The notes: a model not told the origin generated them from the sequence alone. Positions 34,047-43,481 are shown, counted from the first letter of the stretch. The stretch is DNA of 57,475 nucleotides from Brevundimonas sp. ASV9 (GCF_016429195.1 NZ_JAELUF010000008.1:1-57475); one strand, 5' to 3'. Numbers and translations: made by a program.

Positions 34047-35134
34047 GCGCGCACCTCGACAGGAACGTGACGGTCGAACCAGCGGGCGACAGGCGCTAGG
34101 GCCGGCTGTTCCAGATTGGCGTTCAGGTGTCGCCACATGCGCGGAAGGAACTGACGGTATCGCGGTTTGCCGTCGCGCGCGATCAGCCGGGCGAAGATGC
34201 CGATGATCCGCGCCTCGTTCAGGCCGGCGAGGCCGGCGTAGTCGGCCATGAAGGCGGCGCGGTCGACCCGGGGCCGCAGGGCGAAATAGCGGTCCAGCGC
34301 CTCGGCCTCCAGCGCCGGCGAGACGTCGCGGCGGGCGTCCTGAAGCAGGGAGTGCAGGTCCCACGACGGGTGGGCGCGCACCGCGTCCTGGAAGTCGATC
34401 ATGCCGACGCGGGCTGGGCCGTCGCGCTGGGGCAGCCAGATCAGGTTTTCCGCATGATAATCGCGGTGGGCCATGACCGAAGCCCCGGCCGCGCCCGAGG
34501 CGACGATCGGCGCCCAGGCGGCGCGCCAGTCGGTGATGGCGGCGGCGTCGAAGCGGACCCGATCGTCGAGCTTCGGCAACCATTCGACGAACAGATCGGC
34601 CCCGCCCTGAAGCGCCGTCTCGTCATAGGTCAGAAGCGGCCAGTCGCCGCCGGGGCCGTGCAGGGTTTCGGGCGGAGCGCCGGCCTCGTGCAGAACGGCC
34701 ATGGCCTCGATGGCGGCCAGATAAAGCGGCGTCTCGTCGGCGCCGCTCTCGATCACGCGGGCGAACAGGTCGTCGCCGAAATCCTCCAGCACGGCCAGGC
34801 CGTTGGCGGCGTCCAGCGACGGGATTTCGGGGGCGGACAGGCCCAAAGACTTCAGATGGGCGGCGACGGCGGCGAAGGCCTCGATCCGGCCGGCGGACAG
34901 GCGGGCGACGGCGTTCCAGCCGGCGGCGTTACGCTGCCCCGGCGTCCAGCGCGGATCGCAGGGCTGGCTTTCGGCGGCGGGCGCCTGATCCATCAGCATC
35001 AGGGTCGGCCCGGTCGTCGGCGTCAGCCGCTCGTAACGCCGCGTCGAGGCGTCGCCGGGCAGGGGGGCGCGCACGGCGTCGGCCAGGCCGGCGGCCTTCA
35101 GGAAGTTGAGACGGAGGGTTTCGCGGTCAGACAT
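34043..35134 (-). CDS. amgK: cell-wall amino-sugar kinase (AmgK-like phosphotransferase)
   Basis: The protein has 363 residues of the aminoglycoside phosphotransferase fold. The catalytic loop His-Arg-Asp-Tyr-His-Ala-Glu-Asn-Leu lies near 219-227 and the metal-binding Ile-Asp-Phe-Gln-Asp near 244-248. AmgK phosphorylates MurNAc and GlcNAc at C1, and MurU then activates MurNAc-1-P. The pair gives a recycling route that bypasses de novo MurA, described in Pseudomonas and alphaproteobacteria and tied to fosfomycin tolerance. It overlaps tsaE by 8 bp and murU by 4 bp. Confidence 0.87.
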   Translation of the reverse strand: MSDRETLRLNFLKAAGLADAVRAPLPGDASTRRYERLTPTTGPTLMLMDQAPAAESQPCDPRWTPGQRNAAGWNAVARLSAGRIEAFAAVAAHLKSLGLSAPEIPSLDAANGLAVLEDFGDDLFARVIESGADETPLYLAAIEAMAVLHEAGAPPETLHGPGGDWPLLTYDETALQGGADLFVEWLPKLDDRVRFDAAAITDWRAAWAPIVASGAAGASVMAHRDYHAENLIWLPQRDGPARVGMIDFQDAVRAHPSWDLHSLLQDARRDVSPALEAEALDRYFALRPRVDRAAFMADYAGLAGLNEARIIGIFARLIARDGKPRYRQFLPRMWRHLNANLEQPALAPVARWFDRHVPVEVRA

Positions 35135-35585
35135 GCAGATCCTTCAGCCTCGTCTCCCATCGGCCTACGCCGGAAACGGTCGCAAGGCGGCCGTCGCCCT
35201 GTTCGGAGATTTCGATGATCAACTGAGCCGGCCCCAGGAACCGGCCGGGATCGTCGCCAAGACGTTCGGGCCATTCGATGATGGCGCACCCCTCGTCCAG
35301 AGCCTCGTCCAGGCCGATCTCGAACGCCTCTTCCGGTCGCGTCAGGCGATAGAGGTCGAAATGGGCGACGGGCGGGTCGCTCTCGTAGAACTGGACCAGG
35401 GTGAAGGTCGGGCTGGGCACGTCCTCATCCGGCGTGGTCAGGGCGCGGATCAGGCCGCGCGCCAGGGTCGACTTGCCCATGCCCAGCGGCCCGTAGAGCA
35501 GCAGACTGTCGCCCGCCGCCAGCAGGTGGGCGATGGCCTGGCCCAGGGCGGTGGTGGCCTCGGCGTCGGGCAGGGCGATCTTCAT
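35127..35585 (-). CDS. tsaE: tRNA threonylcarbamoyladenosine biosynthesis ATPase TsaE
   Basis: The protein has 152 residues, the usual length. Walker A Gly-Pro-Leu-Gly-Met-Gly-Lys-Ser-Thr is at 32-40. Ser-Pro-Thr-Phe-Thr-Leu-Val near 58-64, His-Phe-Asp-Leu-Tyr-Arg near 74-79, and Glu-Trp-Pro-Glu near 103-106 are diagnostic. It is the ATPase of the TsaBDE complex that modifies A37 of ANN-decoding tRNAs. It overlaps both neighbours, continuing the minus-strand operon. Confidence 0.95.
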   Translation of the reverse strand: MKIALPDAEATTALGQAIAHLLAAGDSLLLYGPLGMGKSTLARGLIRALTTPDEDVPSPTFTLVQFYESDPPVAHFDLYRLTRPEEAFEIGLDEALDEGCAIIEWPERLGDDPGRFLGPAQLIIEISEQGDGRLATVSGVGRWETRLKDLHV

Positions 35586-36436
35586 GGAAACACCGCGTCA
35601 GGATCGGTGGCCAGGGTGCGCTCGGTGAAGGTCTTCAACGCCTCGGTGGCCTTGGCGGCGTCCACGTCCAGCCGGTCGGCGGGAATGGGCAGGCCGACAT
35701 CGACGCCGAACAGCTTGCCTTCCTTGTTCAGCAACTCATGGAACAGGGTCACGTCGCGCAACTCCTGCGAGACCTTGTCGAACAGATGGAACAGGCGGCT
35801 GTAGGGGCCGGTGACGTGCATGGGCACGACCGGTGCACCGTATTTGCGCGCCATGGAGGAGGCGGTCGTCGCCCATTCGGGATCGGTCAGGACGCCGTTC
35901 TTCTCGCGCGCCAGACGACCGGCGGGGAACATGACGACGCAGCGTTCGGCCTCGAACGCGTCCCTGGCAGCGTTCAGGGTCGCGCGGGTCTTTTCGCGGG
36001 TGCGTTTGTCGTGGACCCACTCGACGGGGATGATGGTCTCGTCCAATCGCGGCGAGACGCGGATGGCGTCGGCGTTGGCGAAGAAGATCATGTCGTTGCG
36101 CCGCTGTTTGATCGCGTCGAACACGGCGACCCCGTCGGCGATGCCAGTGGGGTGGTTGCAGACGACGACGCAGCGGCCGGTCGCCGGCAGGCGCTCCAGG
36201 TTCGTCGTCGTCACCTTCAGCCTCAGCAGGTCCGAGACGTAGTCGAAGGTCTCGGACCCCGACAGGTCGCGAATGGCGTCGGCCATTCGCACCGCCGCCC
36301 CATAGCCCAGCACGCCGTAGAGCGCCGGCCGCACGACCGGCCACAACGGCGAGGCGGTCAGGCGCGGGGCGCGTTCGGCGATCAGCACATCGACGATGTG
36401 GGGCTGACGGCGGGCGGGAAGGGTGGCGGCGGTCAT
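35582..36436 (-). CDS. lysophospholipid acyltransferase family protein
   Basis: The protein has 284 residues of the PlsC-like fold. The histidine motif reads His-Pro-Thr-Gly-Ile-Ala-Asp (H95, D101), that is HX5D, one residue longer than the classic HX4D. This is shared by a subfamily with Asn-His-Pro-Thr-Gly. A Phe-Pro-Ala-Gly-Arg motif follows near 171. It probably acylates a lysolipid at the membrane; the acceptor is unknown. It heads the run that continues to tsaE with a 4-bp overlap. Confidence 0.82.
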   Translation of the reverse strand: MTAATLPARRQPHIVDVLIAERAPRLTASPLWPVVRPALYGVLGYGAAVRMADAIRDLSGSETFDYVSDLLRLKVTTTNLERLPATGRCVVVCNHPTGIADGVAVFDAIKQRRNDMIFFANADAIRVSPRLDETIIPVEWVHDKRTREKTRATLNAARDAFEAERCVVMFPAGRLAREKNGVLTDPEWATTASSMARKYGAPVVPMHVTGPYSRLFHLFDKVSQELRDVTLFHELLNKEGKLFGVDVGLPIPADRLDVDAAKATEALKTFTERTLATDPDAVFP

Positions 36437-36495
36437 GAAAGATCGCTTGTCGCCGGTTCGGTCGGAGGGGGCAAGATGCGCGGCGTCGTGGACGC

Positions 36496-36524
36496 TTGGC
36501 GATCGGACGGGCGGCCCCTATCAC
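36496..36524 (+). promoter_or_regulatory. possible promoter of the first S9 peptidase gene
   Basis: TTGGCG at 36496-36501 and TATCAC at 36519-36524 are separated by 17 bp and lie 28 bp before the ATG. Both boxes deviate from consensus. The 115-bp gap is divergent with the acyltransferase gene. Confidence 0.3.
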
Positions 36525-36551
36525 TGTCGAAAAGCTGTGGGGGATGAAGAC

Positions 36552-38648
36552 ATGACGCGTACACGCTGGATGGCGGCGGTCGCCTTTGGAAGCCTGATCC
36601 TGGCCGCTGCGCCGAGCCTGGCGCAGCAGGCCTCGCCGGCGCCGGCCGCCGCCCCCGCCGCCGCCGCCGCCGTCCAAGCGCCCGCATCGCGCGGCCTGTC
36701 GCTGAAAGATTTGGCGATGATGGAGCGGGTCAGCGAGCCGCGCGTCTCGCCGGACGGCCGCCAGATCCTCTATGCCGTGCGCACCACCGACTGGGAGGGC
36801 AACAAGGGCGTCAACGGCCTGTGGCTGGCGGACGTGTCGGGCGGCGAGCCGCGCAAGTTGGCGATCTCGGAAGGCGGCGCCTCGGGCGCGCGCTGGGCGC
36901 CGGACGGCGGGGCCATCTATTTCCTGTCGTCACGGGGCGGATCGAACCAGGTCTGGCGCACGGATGCGGCTGGGATGGCGGCGGCCCAGGTGACGACCCT
37001 GCCTTTTGACGTCTCGGGCTTCCGCATCGCGCCGGACGGCAAGTCGCTGGTGCTGGCCGTCTCGGTGTTCGTCGATTGCGCCGACCTGGCCTGCACCAAG
37101 ACGCGGCTGGATGCCCGAGGCAAGTCGACGCTCCAGACCTATGACCGTCTGCCGCTGCGCGACTTCGACCACTGGGTCGATACGCGCCGCACGCATCTGT
37201 TCGTCCAGCCGCTGAACGGGTCGGGTTTAAGTGGAGGGGAGCCGCGCGATCTGATGACGGGTCTGGACGCCGATGTCTCGGCCGGCGATTCCAGCTTCGA
37301 CATTTCACCGGACGGCCGGACCCTGGTTTACGGCACGCAGACGCAAGGGGCGAGCGAGGCCTTCACCAACAACAGCGACGTGTTCCGCGTCAGCCTCGAG
37401 GGCGGGACGCCGGTCAATCTGACCGAGACGAACAAGGGATCGGACGGCAATCCGGTCTTCTCTCCGAACGGTCGCCAGCTGGCCTGGCTGTCGGCGCCGC
37501 GCGAGAACGTCGGCGGGGATCAGGCGGCGGTCTGGGTAGCGAACGCCGACGGCTCCGGCGCCAGGAAGCTGACCGAGTGGGATCGCGGCGCGGGCGGCCT
37601 GCAATGGCGCACCGACGGCCGGTCGCTGCTGGTCTCGGCGGCGGACGAGGGTCAGAACCGGCTGTTCTCGGTCGACGCCCGCACCGGCCGGATCACGCCC
37701 CTGACCGGAAACGGCACGGTCGGCGCCTATGAGGAGAAGGCCGGTGTTCTGGCCTATGCCCACGAACGCTTCGCCGCCCCGACCCAGATCTTTGTTCAGA
37801 CGCGCGGCGAACGCCGCCAGATCAGCCGCCAGAACGCCGAGGTGCTGGCGCAGCTGGACCTGCCCAAGGGCGAGGCCTTCACCTTCGCCGGCTGGAACAA
37901 TGAGCCGGTGCAGGGTTGGGTGTTCAAGCCGGCGGGCGCGGTCGAGGGTCGGCGCTATCCGGCGGTCTATCTGATCCACGGCGGGCCGAAATCGCCCTGG
38001 ACCGAAAACTGGTCCTACCGCTGGAATCCGCAGGTCTATACGGCGGCGGGCTATGCTGTGGTGATGATCAACTTCCACGGCTCGCCCGGTTACGGCCAGG
38101 CCTTCACCGACGCGATTAACGATCACTGGGGCGACCGGCCGCTAGAGGATCTGGAGAAGGGCTGGGCGGCGGCGCTGTCGAACAATCCGTGGATCGACGG
38201 CGACCGGGCCTGTGCGTTGGGCGCCTCCTACGGCGGCTATATGGTCAATATGATCGCCGGCAAGTGGAACGGGCCGTGGCGCTGCTTGGTCAACCACGCC
38301 GGGGTGTTCGACGTGCCGCAGCTGATGAACGCCATGGATATCGGCAACTTCATCTGGGAGTTCGGCGGACCGAGCTGGGAGCGCAAGGCCGTCTATGACG
38401 CCTTCAATCCGGAAACCTATGCCGGCGACTGGACGAAGCCGATGCTGGTGCTGCATGGCTCCAAGGACTTCCGCGTGCCGATGGAGCAGGGGCTGGCGAC
38501 CTTCTCGGCGCTTCAGCGTCAGGGCGTGCCCAGCCGGTTCGTCCATGTGCCGGACGAGAACCACTGGGTGCTGAAACCCCGCACCTGGGTCGACTGGCAG
38601 CAGGAAATCCTGGATTGGGTGGGTCGCTATACGGTGCCGGCGGGCTGA
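36552..38648 (+). CDS. S9 family prolyl-oligopeptidase-like peptidase, copy 1
   Basis: The protein has 698 residues with a signal peptide (about 1-23) and an Ala/Pro-rich linker. A seven-bladed WD/TolB-like propeller region (about 50-430) shows repeated Ser-Pro-Asp-Gly-Arg motifs. The C-terminal alpha/beta-hydrolase domain carries the catalytic triad S559 (Gly-Ala-Ser-Tyr-Gly-Gly), D639 and H671. It probably trims peptides in the periplasm in the manner of dipeptidyl peptidases. The following gene is a full-length paralogue, 69 bp away. Confidence 0.92.
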   Translation: MTRTRWMAAVAFGSLILAAAPSLAQQASPAPAAAPAAAAAVQAPASRGLSLKDLAMMERVSEPRVSPDGRQILYAVRTTDWEGNKGVNGLWLADVSGGEPRKLAISEGGASGARWAPDGGAIYFLSSRGGSNQVWRTDAAGMAAAQVTTLPFDVSGFRIAPDGKSLVLAVSVFVDCADLACTKTRLDARGKSTLQTYDRLPLRDFDHWVDTRRTHLFVQPLNGSGLSGGEPRDLMTGLDADVSAGDSSFDISPDGRTLVYGTQTQGASEAFTNNSDVFRVSLEGGTPVNLTETNKGSDGNPVFSPNGRQLAWLSAPRENVGGDQAAVWVANADGSGARKLTEWDRGAGGLQWRTDGRSLLVSAADEGQNRLFSVDARTGRITPLTGNGTVGAYEEKAGVLAYAHERFAAPTQIFVQTRGERRQISRQNAEVLAQLDLPKGEAFTFAGWNNEPVQGWVFKPAGAVEGRRYPAVYLIHGGPKSPWTENWSYRWNPQVYTAAGYAVVMINFHGSPGYGQAFTDAINDHWGDRPLEDLEKGWAAALSNNPWIDGDRACALGASYGGYMVNMIAGKWNGPWRCLVNHAGVFDVPQLMNAMDIGNFIWEFGGPSWERKAVYDAFNPETYAGDWTKPMLVLHGSKDFRVPMEQGLATFSALQRQGVPSRFVHVPDENHWVLKPRTWVDWQQEILDWVGRYTVPAG

Positions 38649-38656
38649 CCGACCCA

Positions 38657-38684
38657 TTGACGCGCCTTGGCAGGGTGCTACGCC
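38657..38684 (+). promoter_or_regulatory. probable promoter of the second S9 peptidase gene
   Basis: TTGACGCG at 38657-38664 and GCTACGCC at 38677-38684, 12 bp apart, closely match the Caulobacter housekeeping pattern TTGACGS-N10-14-GCTANAWC. It lies in the short gap between the two S9 genes, so copy 2 can be expressed on its own. Confidence 0.62.
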
Positions 38685-38717
38685 TCGCGGCCAGAAAGCT
38701 TCGCGAGGAAGATCTTG

Positions 38718-40829
38718 ATGCGTCACCGTTCCCTTCTGTCCGCCGCCTGCGCGGCTGTTGCGCTGATGAGCGCCGCGCCTGCCCTGGCCCAGGTGCCGCC
38801 CGCGCCGGTTCCAGCCGCGCCCGCGACGCCGGACGCCTTCACCTATCAGGACATGATCTCGGCCAACCGGCTGGGCGATCCGCAGGTGTCGCCAGACGGC
38901 CGCTATGTCGTCTATTCGGTCACGACCACCGATGTTCAGGCCAACAGCCGCGCCGGCAGCCTGTGGATCCTGGACCTGAACGCACCGGACACGGCGCCGC
39001 GCCGCCTGGCCATCTCGGATCAGGGCGCCAACACCGCGCGCTGGGGCGGGGACGGCAATCTGTACTTCCTGTCGGGCAAGTCGGGCGCAAGCCAGGTCTG
39101 GCGCGTCGCCTCGCCCACGTCGGCGCCCGTTCAGGTGACGAACCTGCCCACCGAGGTGAACGCCTATCGGATCAGCCCGACGGGCGACAAGGTGGCCGTG
39201 TCCCTGGCCGTCTATCCGAATGCGGCCGACCTGAACGCCTCGGTCCAGCAGGGCAAGGCCATCGCCGAGCGGAAGACGACGGGCCAGGTCTATGACCGCA
39301 TGTTCGTGCGTCATTGGGACACCTGGAACGACCACACCCAGAACCACCTGTTCGTCCAGTCGATCGGCCGCGACGGCAAGGCCACGGGCACGCCGGTCTG
39401 GATCACCAAGGGCTTTGACGGCGACACGCCCTCCAAACCCTTCGGCGACGAAAGCGAGTTCGTCTTCACGCCGGCGGGCGACGCCGTGGTCTTCTCGGCG
39501 CGTCTCGCCGGTCAGACCGAGCCGTGGAGCACCAACTTCGACCTGTGGAAGACCAACGGCCTGTCGGGCGACGGCACCTTCACCAACCTGACCGACGGCA
39601 ACGACGCCTGGGACACGGGCCCGGTCTTCTCGCCGGACGGACGGACCCTGGCCTACCGCGCCATGGCGCGGCCGGGCTTTGAGGCCGATCGCTATCAGAT
39701 CGTGCTGATGGACGTCGAAACGGGCCAGAAGCGCGAGATCGCCTCGAACTGGGATCGCTCGGCCGATACGCTGCAATGGTCGCGCGACGGCCAGACGCTG
39801 TACACGACGGCGGGCGACGTCGGTTCGACCAAGCTGTTTTCGGTGGATACGCGCAACGGCGTGGTGACGCCGATCACGGGCGCAGGCCACGTCTCGGCCT
39901 TCCAGCAGACGCCGTCGGGCTTCGTCTTCGCCCAGGACAGCCTGCGCGAGCCGGGCGACCTGTATTTCAAGACCTATCTAGGTCGCGAAATGCCGCGTCG
40001 TCTGACGCAGTCCAACCCCGCCTTCGCCGCCAAACAGTTCGGCGAGTATGAGCAGTTCAGCTTCGCCGGCTGGAACAACGAGACGGTCCACGGCTATGTC
40101 ATCAAGCCGGCCGGCTACGTCGAGGGCCGCAAATATCCGGTCGCCTTCCTGATCCACGGCGGGCCGCAGGGTTCGTTCGGGGACGGCTGGTCCTATCGCT
40201 GGAACCCCGAAACCTATGCGGGCGCGGGCTATGCGGTGGTGATGATCGATTTCCACGGCTCGACCGGCTACGGCCAGGCCTTCACCGACGCGATCAGCCA
40301 GCACTGGGGCGACCGCCCGCTGGAAGACCTGCAGAAGGGCTGGGCGGCGGCTCAGGCGAAATACAGCTTCCTGGACGGCGACAACGCCTGTGCGCTGGGC
40401 GCCTCCTACGGCGGCTATATGATCAACTGGATCGCCGGCAACTGGTCCAATGAGTTCAAATGCCTGGTCAACCACGACGGCGTCTTCGATACCTTCGGCA
40501 TGGGCTATTCCACCGAAGAGCTGTGGTTCACCGAGTGGGAATACGGCGGCACGCCGTGGGACAAGCCCGAGGGCTATCAGAAGTTCAACCCGGCCAACCA
40601 CGTCGACAATTGGAAGACGCCAATGCTGGTGGTTCAGGGCGACCGCGACTTCCGCATCCCGACCGCCCAGGGCCTGTCGACCTTCACCGCCCTGCAACGG
40701 CGCGGCATCGACAGCCGCCTGATCGTCTTCCCCAACGAAAACCACTGGGTGCTGAAGCCGGCCAACAGCCTGCAATGGCATAATGAGGTGTTCGGCTGGC
40801 TGAACAAATATCTGACGCCGACCCAGTAA
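38718..40829 (+). CDS. S9 family prolyl-oligopeptidase-like peptidase, copy 2
   Basis: The protein has 703 residues with a signal peptide (about 1-24), a beta-propeller region, and a hydrolase domain with S563 (Gly-Ala-Ser-Tyr-Gly-Gly), D644 and H676. The domain order and the block around the nucleophile match the preceding gene closely; the propeller is more diverged. Tandem duplication followed by specialisation is likely. Translation from ATG 38718 is preceded by a gaggaag ribosome site. A strong terminator follows. Confidence 0.92.
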   Translation: MRHRSLLSAACAAVALMSAAPALAQVPPAPVPAAPATPDAFTYQDMISANRLGDPQVSPDGRYVVYSVTTTDVQANSRAGSLWILDLNAPDTAPRRLAISDQGANTARWGGDGNLYFLSGKSGASQVWRVASPTSAPVQVTNLPTEVNAYRISPTGDKVAVSLAVYPNAADLNASVQQGKAIAERKTTGQVYDRMFVRHWDTWNDHTQNHLFVQSIGRDGKATGTPVWITKGFDGDTPSKPFGDESEFVFTPAGDAVVFSARLAGQTEPWSTNFDLWKTNGLSGDGTFTNLTDGNDAWDTGPVFSPDGRTLAYRAMARPGFEADRYQIVLMDVETGQKREIASNWDRSADTLQWSRDGQTLYTTAGDVGSTKLFSVDTRNGVVTPITGAGHVSAFQQTPSGFVFAQDSLREPGDLYFKTYLGREMPRRLTQSNPAFAAKQFGEYEQFSFAGWNNETVHGYVIKPAGYVEGRKYPVAFLIHGGPQGSFGDGWSYRWNPETYAGAGYAVVMIDFHGSTGYGQAFTDAISQHWGDRPLEDLQKGWAAAQAKYSFLDGDNACALGASYGGYMINWIAGNWSNEFKCLVNHDGVFDTFGMGYSTEELWFTEWEYGGTPWDKPEGYQKFNPANHVDNWKTPMLVVQGDRDFRIPTAQGLSTFTALQRRGIDSRLIVFPNENHWVLKPANSLQWHNEVFGWLNKYLTPTQ

Positions 40830-40852
40830 CAGGCGTCCATCCGGACGACAAA

Positions 40853-40882
40853 AAGGGGCGCGGTGCGACGACCGCGCCCCTT
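40853..40882. terminator. bidirectional intrinsic terminator between convergent genes
   Basis: A 12-bp perfect stem, aaggggcgcggt at 40853-40864 with its complement at 40871-40882, encloses a six-base loop. An A run lies before it and a T-rich run after it, so it works for the S9 gene (+) and the small secreted protein gene (-). Confidence 0.88.
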
Positions 40883-40904
40883 CTTCATGCCCGTCTGTTC
40901 GGGA

Positions 40905-41210
40905 TCAGAGCGCCGCGCGCTGCATCGGCGCGCCGGCCAGGCGGTCATACTGATGCGCGGTCATGCAGCGCGGCGCGGCCCAGCGCTGGCCCGACTGATA
41001 GGCGGCGACGGCCTGTTGCGCGGTGACGAAGCTCGGCGTCGCGCCGTGGTCGCGCTGATAGGCCGTGCGTGAGGCCACATCGGTTCCGCATACCCTGACG
41101 GTTTGCAGCACGGCGGCGCGCTCGGCCGGGCGCGGACTTTGCGCCAGCGCCGGCGTCGTTGCGGTCGCCAGGGCGGCGGCGATCAGGGCGGGGGTCAGAA
41201 AACGGGTCAT
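40905..41210 (-). CDS. small secreted hypothetical protein
   Basis: The protein has 101 residues with a signal peptide (about 1-23, ending Ala-Leu-Ala-Gln). The mature part has two cysteines (Arg-Val-Cys-Gly and Pro-Arg-Cys-Met) that could form one disulfide. No family was recognised. It is convergent with the S9 peptidase across the shared terminator. Confidence 0.68.
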   Translation of the reverse strand: MTRFLTPALIAAALATATTPALAQSPRPAERAAVLQTVRVCGTDVASRTAYQRDHGATPSFVTAQQAVAAYQSGQRWAAPRCMTAHQYDRLAGAPMQRAAL

Positions 41211-41377
41211 CGGCGATCCTCCACGGCCTGAATTAAGATCAGGACTCTGACGAATTATGCGCCGATCCTCTCATTTGTAAAGATTATGCGACAGCTTCGC
41301 GTCAGATCGACGACAAGCTGACCCTGCGGCGCCAAACCGAAGCTGGTGCGTTTCCTCTGGCTGACGGAGACGAGCGA
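41211..41377. other. divergent AT-richer intergenic region with an 8-bp direct repeat
   Basis: This 167-bp gap separates the small secreted protein (-) from the AsmA gene (+). ATTATGCG occurs at 41254-41261 and 41283-41290, and CCTGA...TCAGG forms a short inverted repeat near 41227-41243. It probably holds both promoters, but I cannot place them with confidence. Confidence 0.35.
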
Positions 41378-43423
41378 TTGTCGAACCCACGGAATTGGCG
41401 CACTTTTCGGGCCGACCTGAACCAGCGGGCGTGGGCCCCGGCCGGGGCGCGTTTGCGTACCTGGCGCGACTGGGTGCGCGACAACGATCCCGTCTATGCG
41501 GCGGCTCGACGACCGGGGACGGCGGAAAAATGGGCGGCGGGCGTGGTCCTGGTCGTCGTGGCGGCCGTGGTTCTCTTCCTGGCCCTGTTCGACTGGAACA
41601 TGCTGCGCGGGCCCATCGGCCGCTGGGCCTCCGTCAAATACGATCGCGAAATCGCCCTGACCGGCGATCTGGACGTCAATCTGTTCAGCTGGACGCCGTC
41701 CGCCGTGGTGCGGGGGCTGAAAATCGGCGGCCCCGACTGGGCGCGCGATCGCGACACGGCCGACGTCGATGAGGTCCAGGCCTCGGTTCGGCTGAGAAAG
41801 CTGCTGGCCGGTCAGGTGGAGATGCCCCTGCTGAGCTTCACCCGGCCCAGGGTCGTGCTGATTTCCACCAAGGACGGCCGCAAGAGCTGGCAGCTGAATC
41901 CCAACAAGCCCGATGACGGCGAAGGGCTGAACCTGCCGGTCATCCAACAACTGGTGATCAGGGACGGCCAACTGACCTTTGAGGAACAGCGGCGCGGACT
42001 GACGCTGGAGGCGGCGGTCAATGCGCGTGAGGCGTCCAGCGGCCAGGCCGGTTTCGTGCTGGACGGGCGGGGCGATGTGCGCGGCGCGCCCATGACCGTC
42101 AGGATCGAGGGCGGCCCCTTCATCAACATCCGGCGCGACCGTCCCTATCGGTTCGAGGCGGATGTGACCGGCGCGGACTCGTCCCTGGTCGCCAAGGGGG
42201 CGATCACTCGACCGTTCGATCTGGGGCGGTTTGATGCGACCATGACGATCCAGGGCCGCAATATGTCGGACCTCTATCTGCTGACCGGCGTCGCCCTGCC
42301 CAATACGCCGCCGTACCGGCTGTCGGGCGCGCTGAACCGCGATCGGCGGGTCTGGACCTTCAAGGATTTCGACGGACGCGTCGGAGCCTCCGATCTGTCG
42401 GGCGAGGTCAAGGTCCAGTCGGGCCAGCGGCTGCGCGTCGACGCCGACCTGACCTCGCGTCGTCTGGACATCGACGATCTGGCCGCCGTTTTGGGCGCGC
42501 GGACCCGGACCAATGCGGCGGGCACCGACACCGAGGCGCCGGTCGTGGTCGGCGGCAAGCTGCTGCCGGACGCCAAGCTGCAGACCGAACGGCTGCAGAC
42601 CATGGACGGCACCCTGTCCTATCGGGCCGGATCGGTGAAGGCGAACGCCTTTGACGTGCGTCAGGTGAACCTGGGCGCTGATCTGAAGGACGGGATCCTG
42701 AAGCTGGACCCGATCAGCTTCGACTTCAACCGGGGCGCGCTGAACGGCACGGCGCGGATCGATGCGACGAAGGACACCCCCTACAGCACGGTCGATCTGC
42801 GTCTGGCCGGCTATCCGCTGGAATCCATCATCCCGGCCCGCAACGGCTCGGCGCCCGTCACCGGCAGGGCGCTGGGCCGGGCGAAGCTGGAGGGGCCAGG
42901 CGCCTCGATCCACGATTTCGCCGCCGCGTCGAAAGGCTCTCTCAGCCTGGTGGTGCCGAACGGCAAGATGCGGGCCGCCTTCGCCGAACTGCTGGGCATC
43001 AACGCCAGCGCGGGGCTGCTGAAGCTGTTGAGCGGAGATCAGTCCGAAAGCCAGATCCGCTGCGCCGTCGCCGACTTCAACGTCAGCGGCGGCACGGCGA
43101 CCGCCCGCACCTTCGTCATCGACACCGATGTGGTGCTGGCCCAAGGCAAGGGCAGCATCAATCTGGGCGCCGAGACGATGAACCTGCGGATCGAAGGCGA
43201 ATCCAAGAAGCCGCGGCTGTTGCGCCTTTGGGCGCCGATCACCGTGTCCGGCCCCCTGACCGCGCCCAAGGTTGGCGTCGATGTCGGTTCGGTGGTGTCG
43301 CAGGGCGGTCTCGCGGGCCTGCTGGGCGCGGTCGTGGCGCCGGTGACGGCCCTGTTCGCCTTCGTCGATCCTGGGCTGGCCGAAGACGCCGACTGCGGCC
43401 GGCTGATCGCCAACGCCCGCTGA
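41378..43423 (+). CDS. AsmA family protein
   Basis: The protein has 681 residues from TTG at 41378, with a GGAG ribosome site 8 bp upstream. A cytoplasmic start and one membrane helix (about 53-71) are followed by an AsmA N-terminal domain (Leu-Thr-Gly-Asp-Leu-Asp-Val-Asn-Leu-Phe) and a long beta-rich periplasmic region. It ends with a C-terminal AsmA-like block (Gly-Lys-Gly-Ser-Ile-Asn-Leu). AsmA-like proteins are thought to bridge the two membranes and help transport phospholipid. The substrate here is unknown. Confidence 0.88.
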   Translation: MSNPRNWRTFRADLNQRAWAPAGARLRTWRDWVRDNDPVYAAARRPGTAEKWAAGVVLVVVAAVVLFLALFDWNMLRGPIGRWASVKYDREIALTGDLDVNLFSWTPSAVVRGLKIGGPDWARDRDTADVDEVQASVRLRKLLAGQVEMPLLSFTRPRVVLISTKDGRKSWQLNPNKPDDGEGLNLPVIQQLVIRDGQLTFEEQRRGLTLEAAVNAREASSGQAGFVLDGRGDVRGAPMTVRIEGGPFINIRRDRPYRFEADVTGADSSLVAKGAITRPFDLGRFDATMTIQGRNMSDLYLLTGVALPNTPPYRLSGALNRDRRVWTFKDFDGRVGASDLSGEVKVQSGQRLRVDADLTSRRLDIDDLAAVLGARTRTNAAGTDTEAPVVVGGKLLPDAKLQTERLQTMDGTLSYRAGSVKANAFDVRQVNLGADLKDGILKLDPISFDFNRGALNGTARIDATKDTPYSTVDLRLAGYPLESIIPARNGSAPVTGRALGRAKLEGPGASIHDFAAASKGSLSLVVPNGKMRAAFAELLGINASAGLLKLLSGDQSESQIRCAVADFNVSGGTATARTFVIDTDVVLAQGKGSINLGAETMNLRIEGESKKPRLLRLWAPITVSGPLTAPKVGVDVGSVVSQGGLAGLLGAVVAPVTALFAFVDPGLAEDADCGRLIANAR

Positions 43424-43481
43424 GCGTTGATGACGACCGATCAGGCGATCCGAGCGTATTGTGGGTGATGGAGCCTTTTGC

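Noticed and set aside
38142..39890. 582-residue minus-strand frame across both S9 peptidase genes
   Set aside because: It is antisense to two genes with intact catalytic triads and has no recognisable domain.
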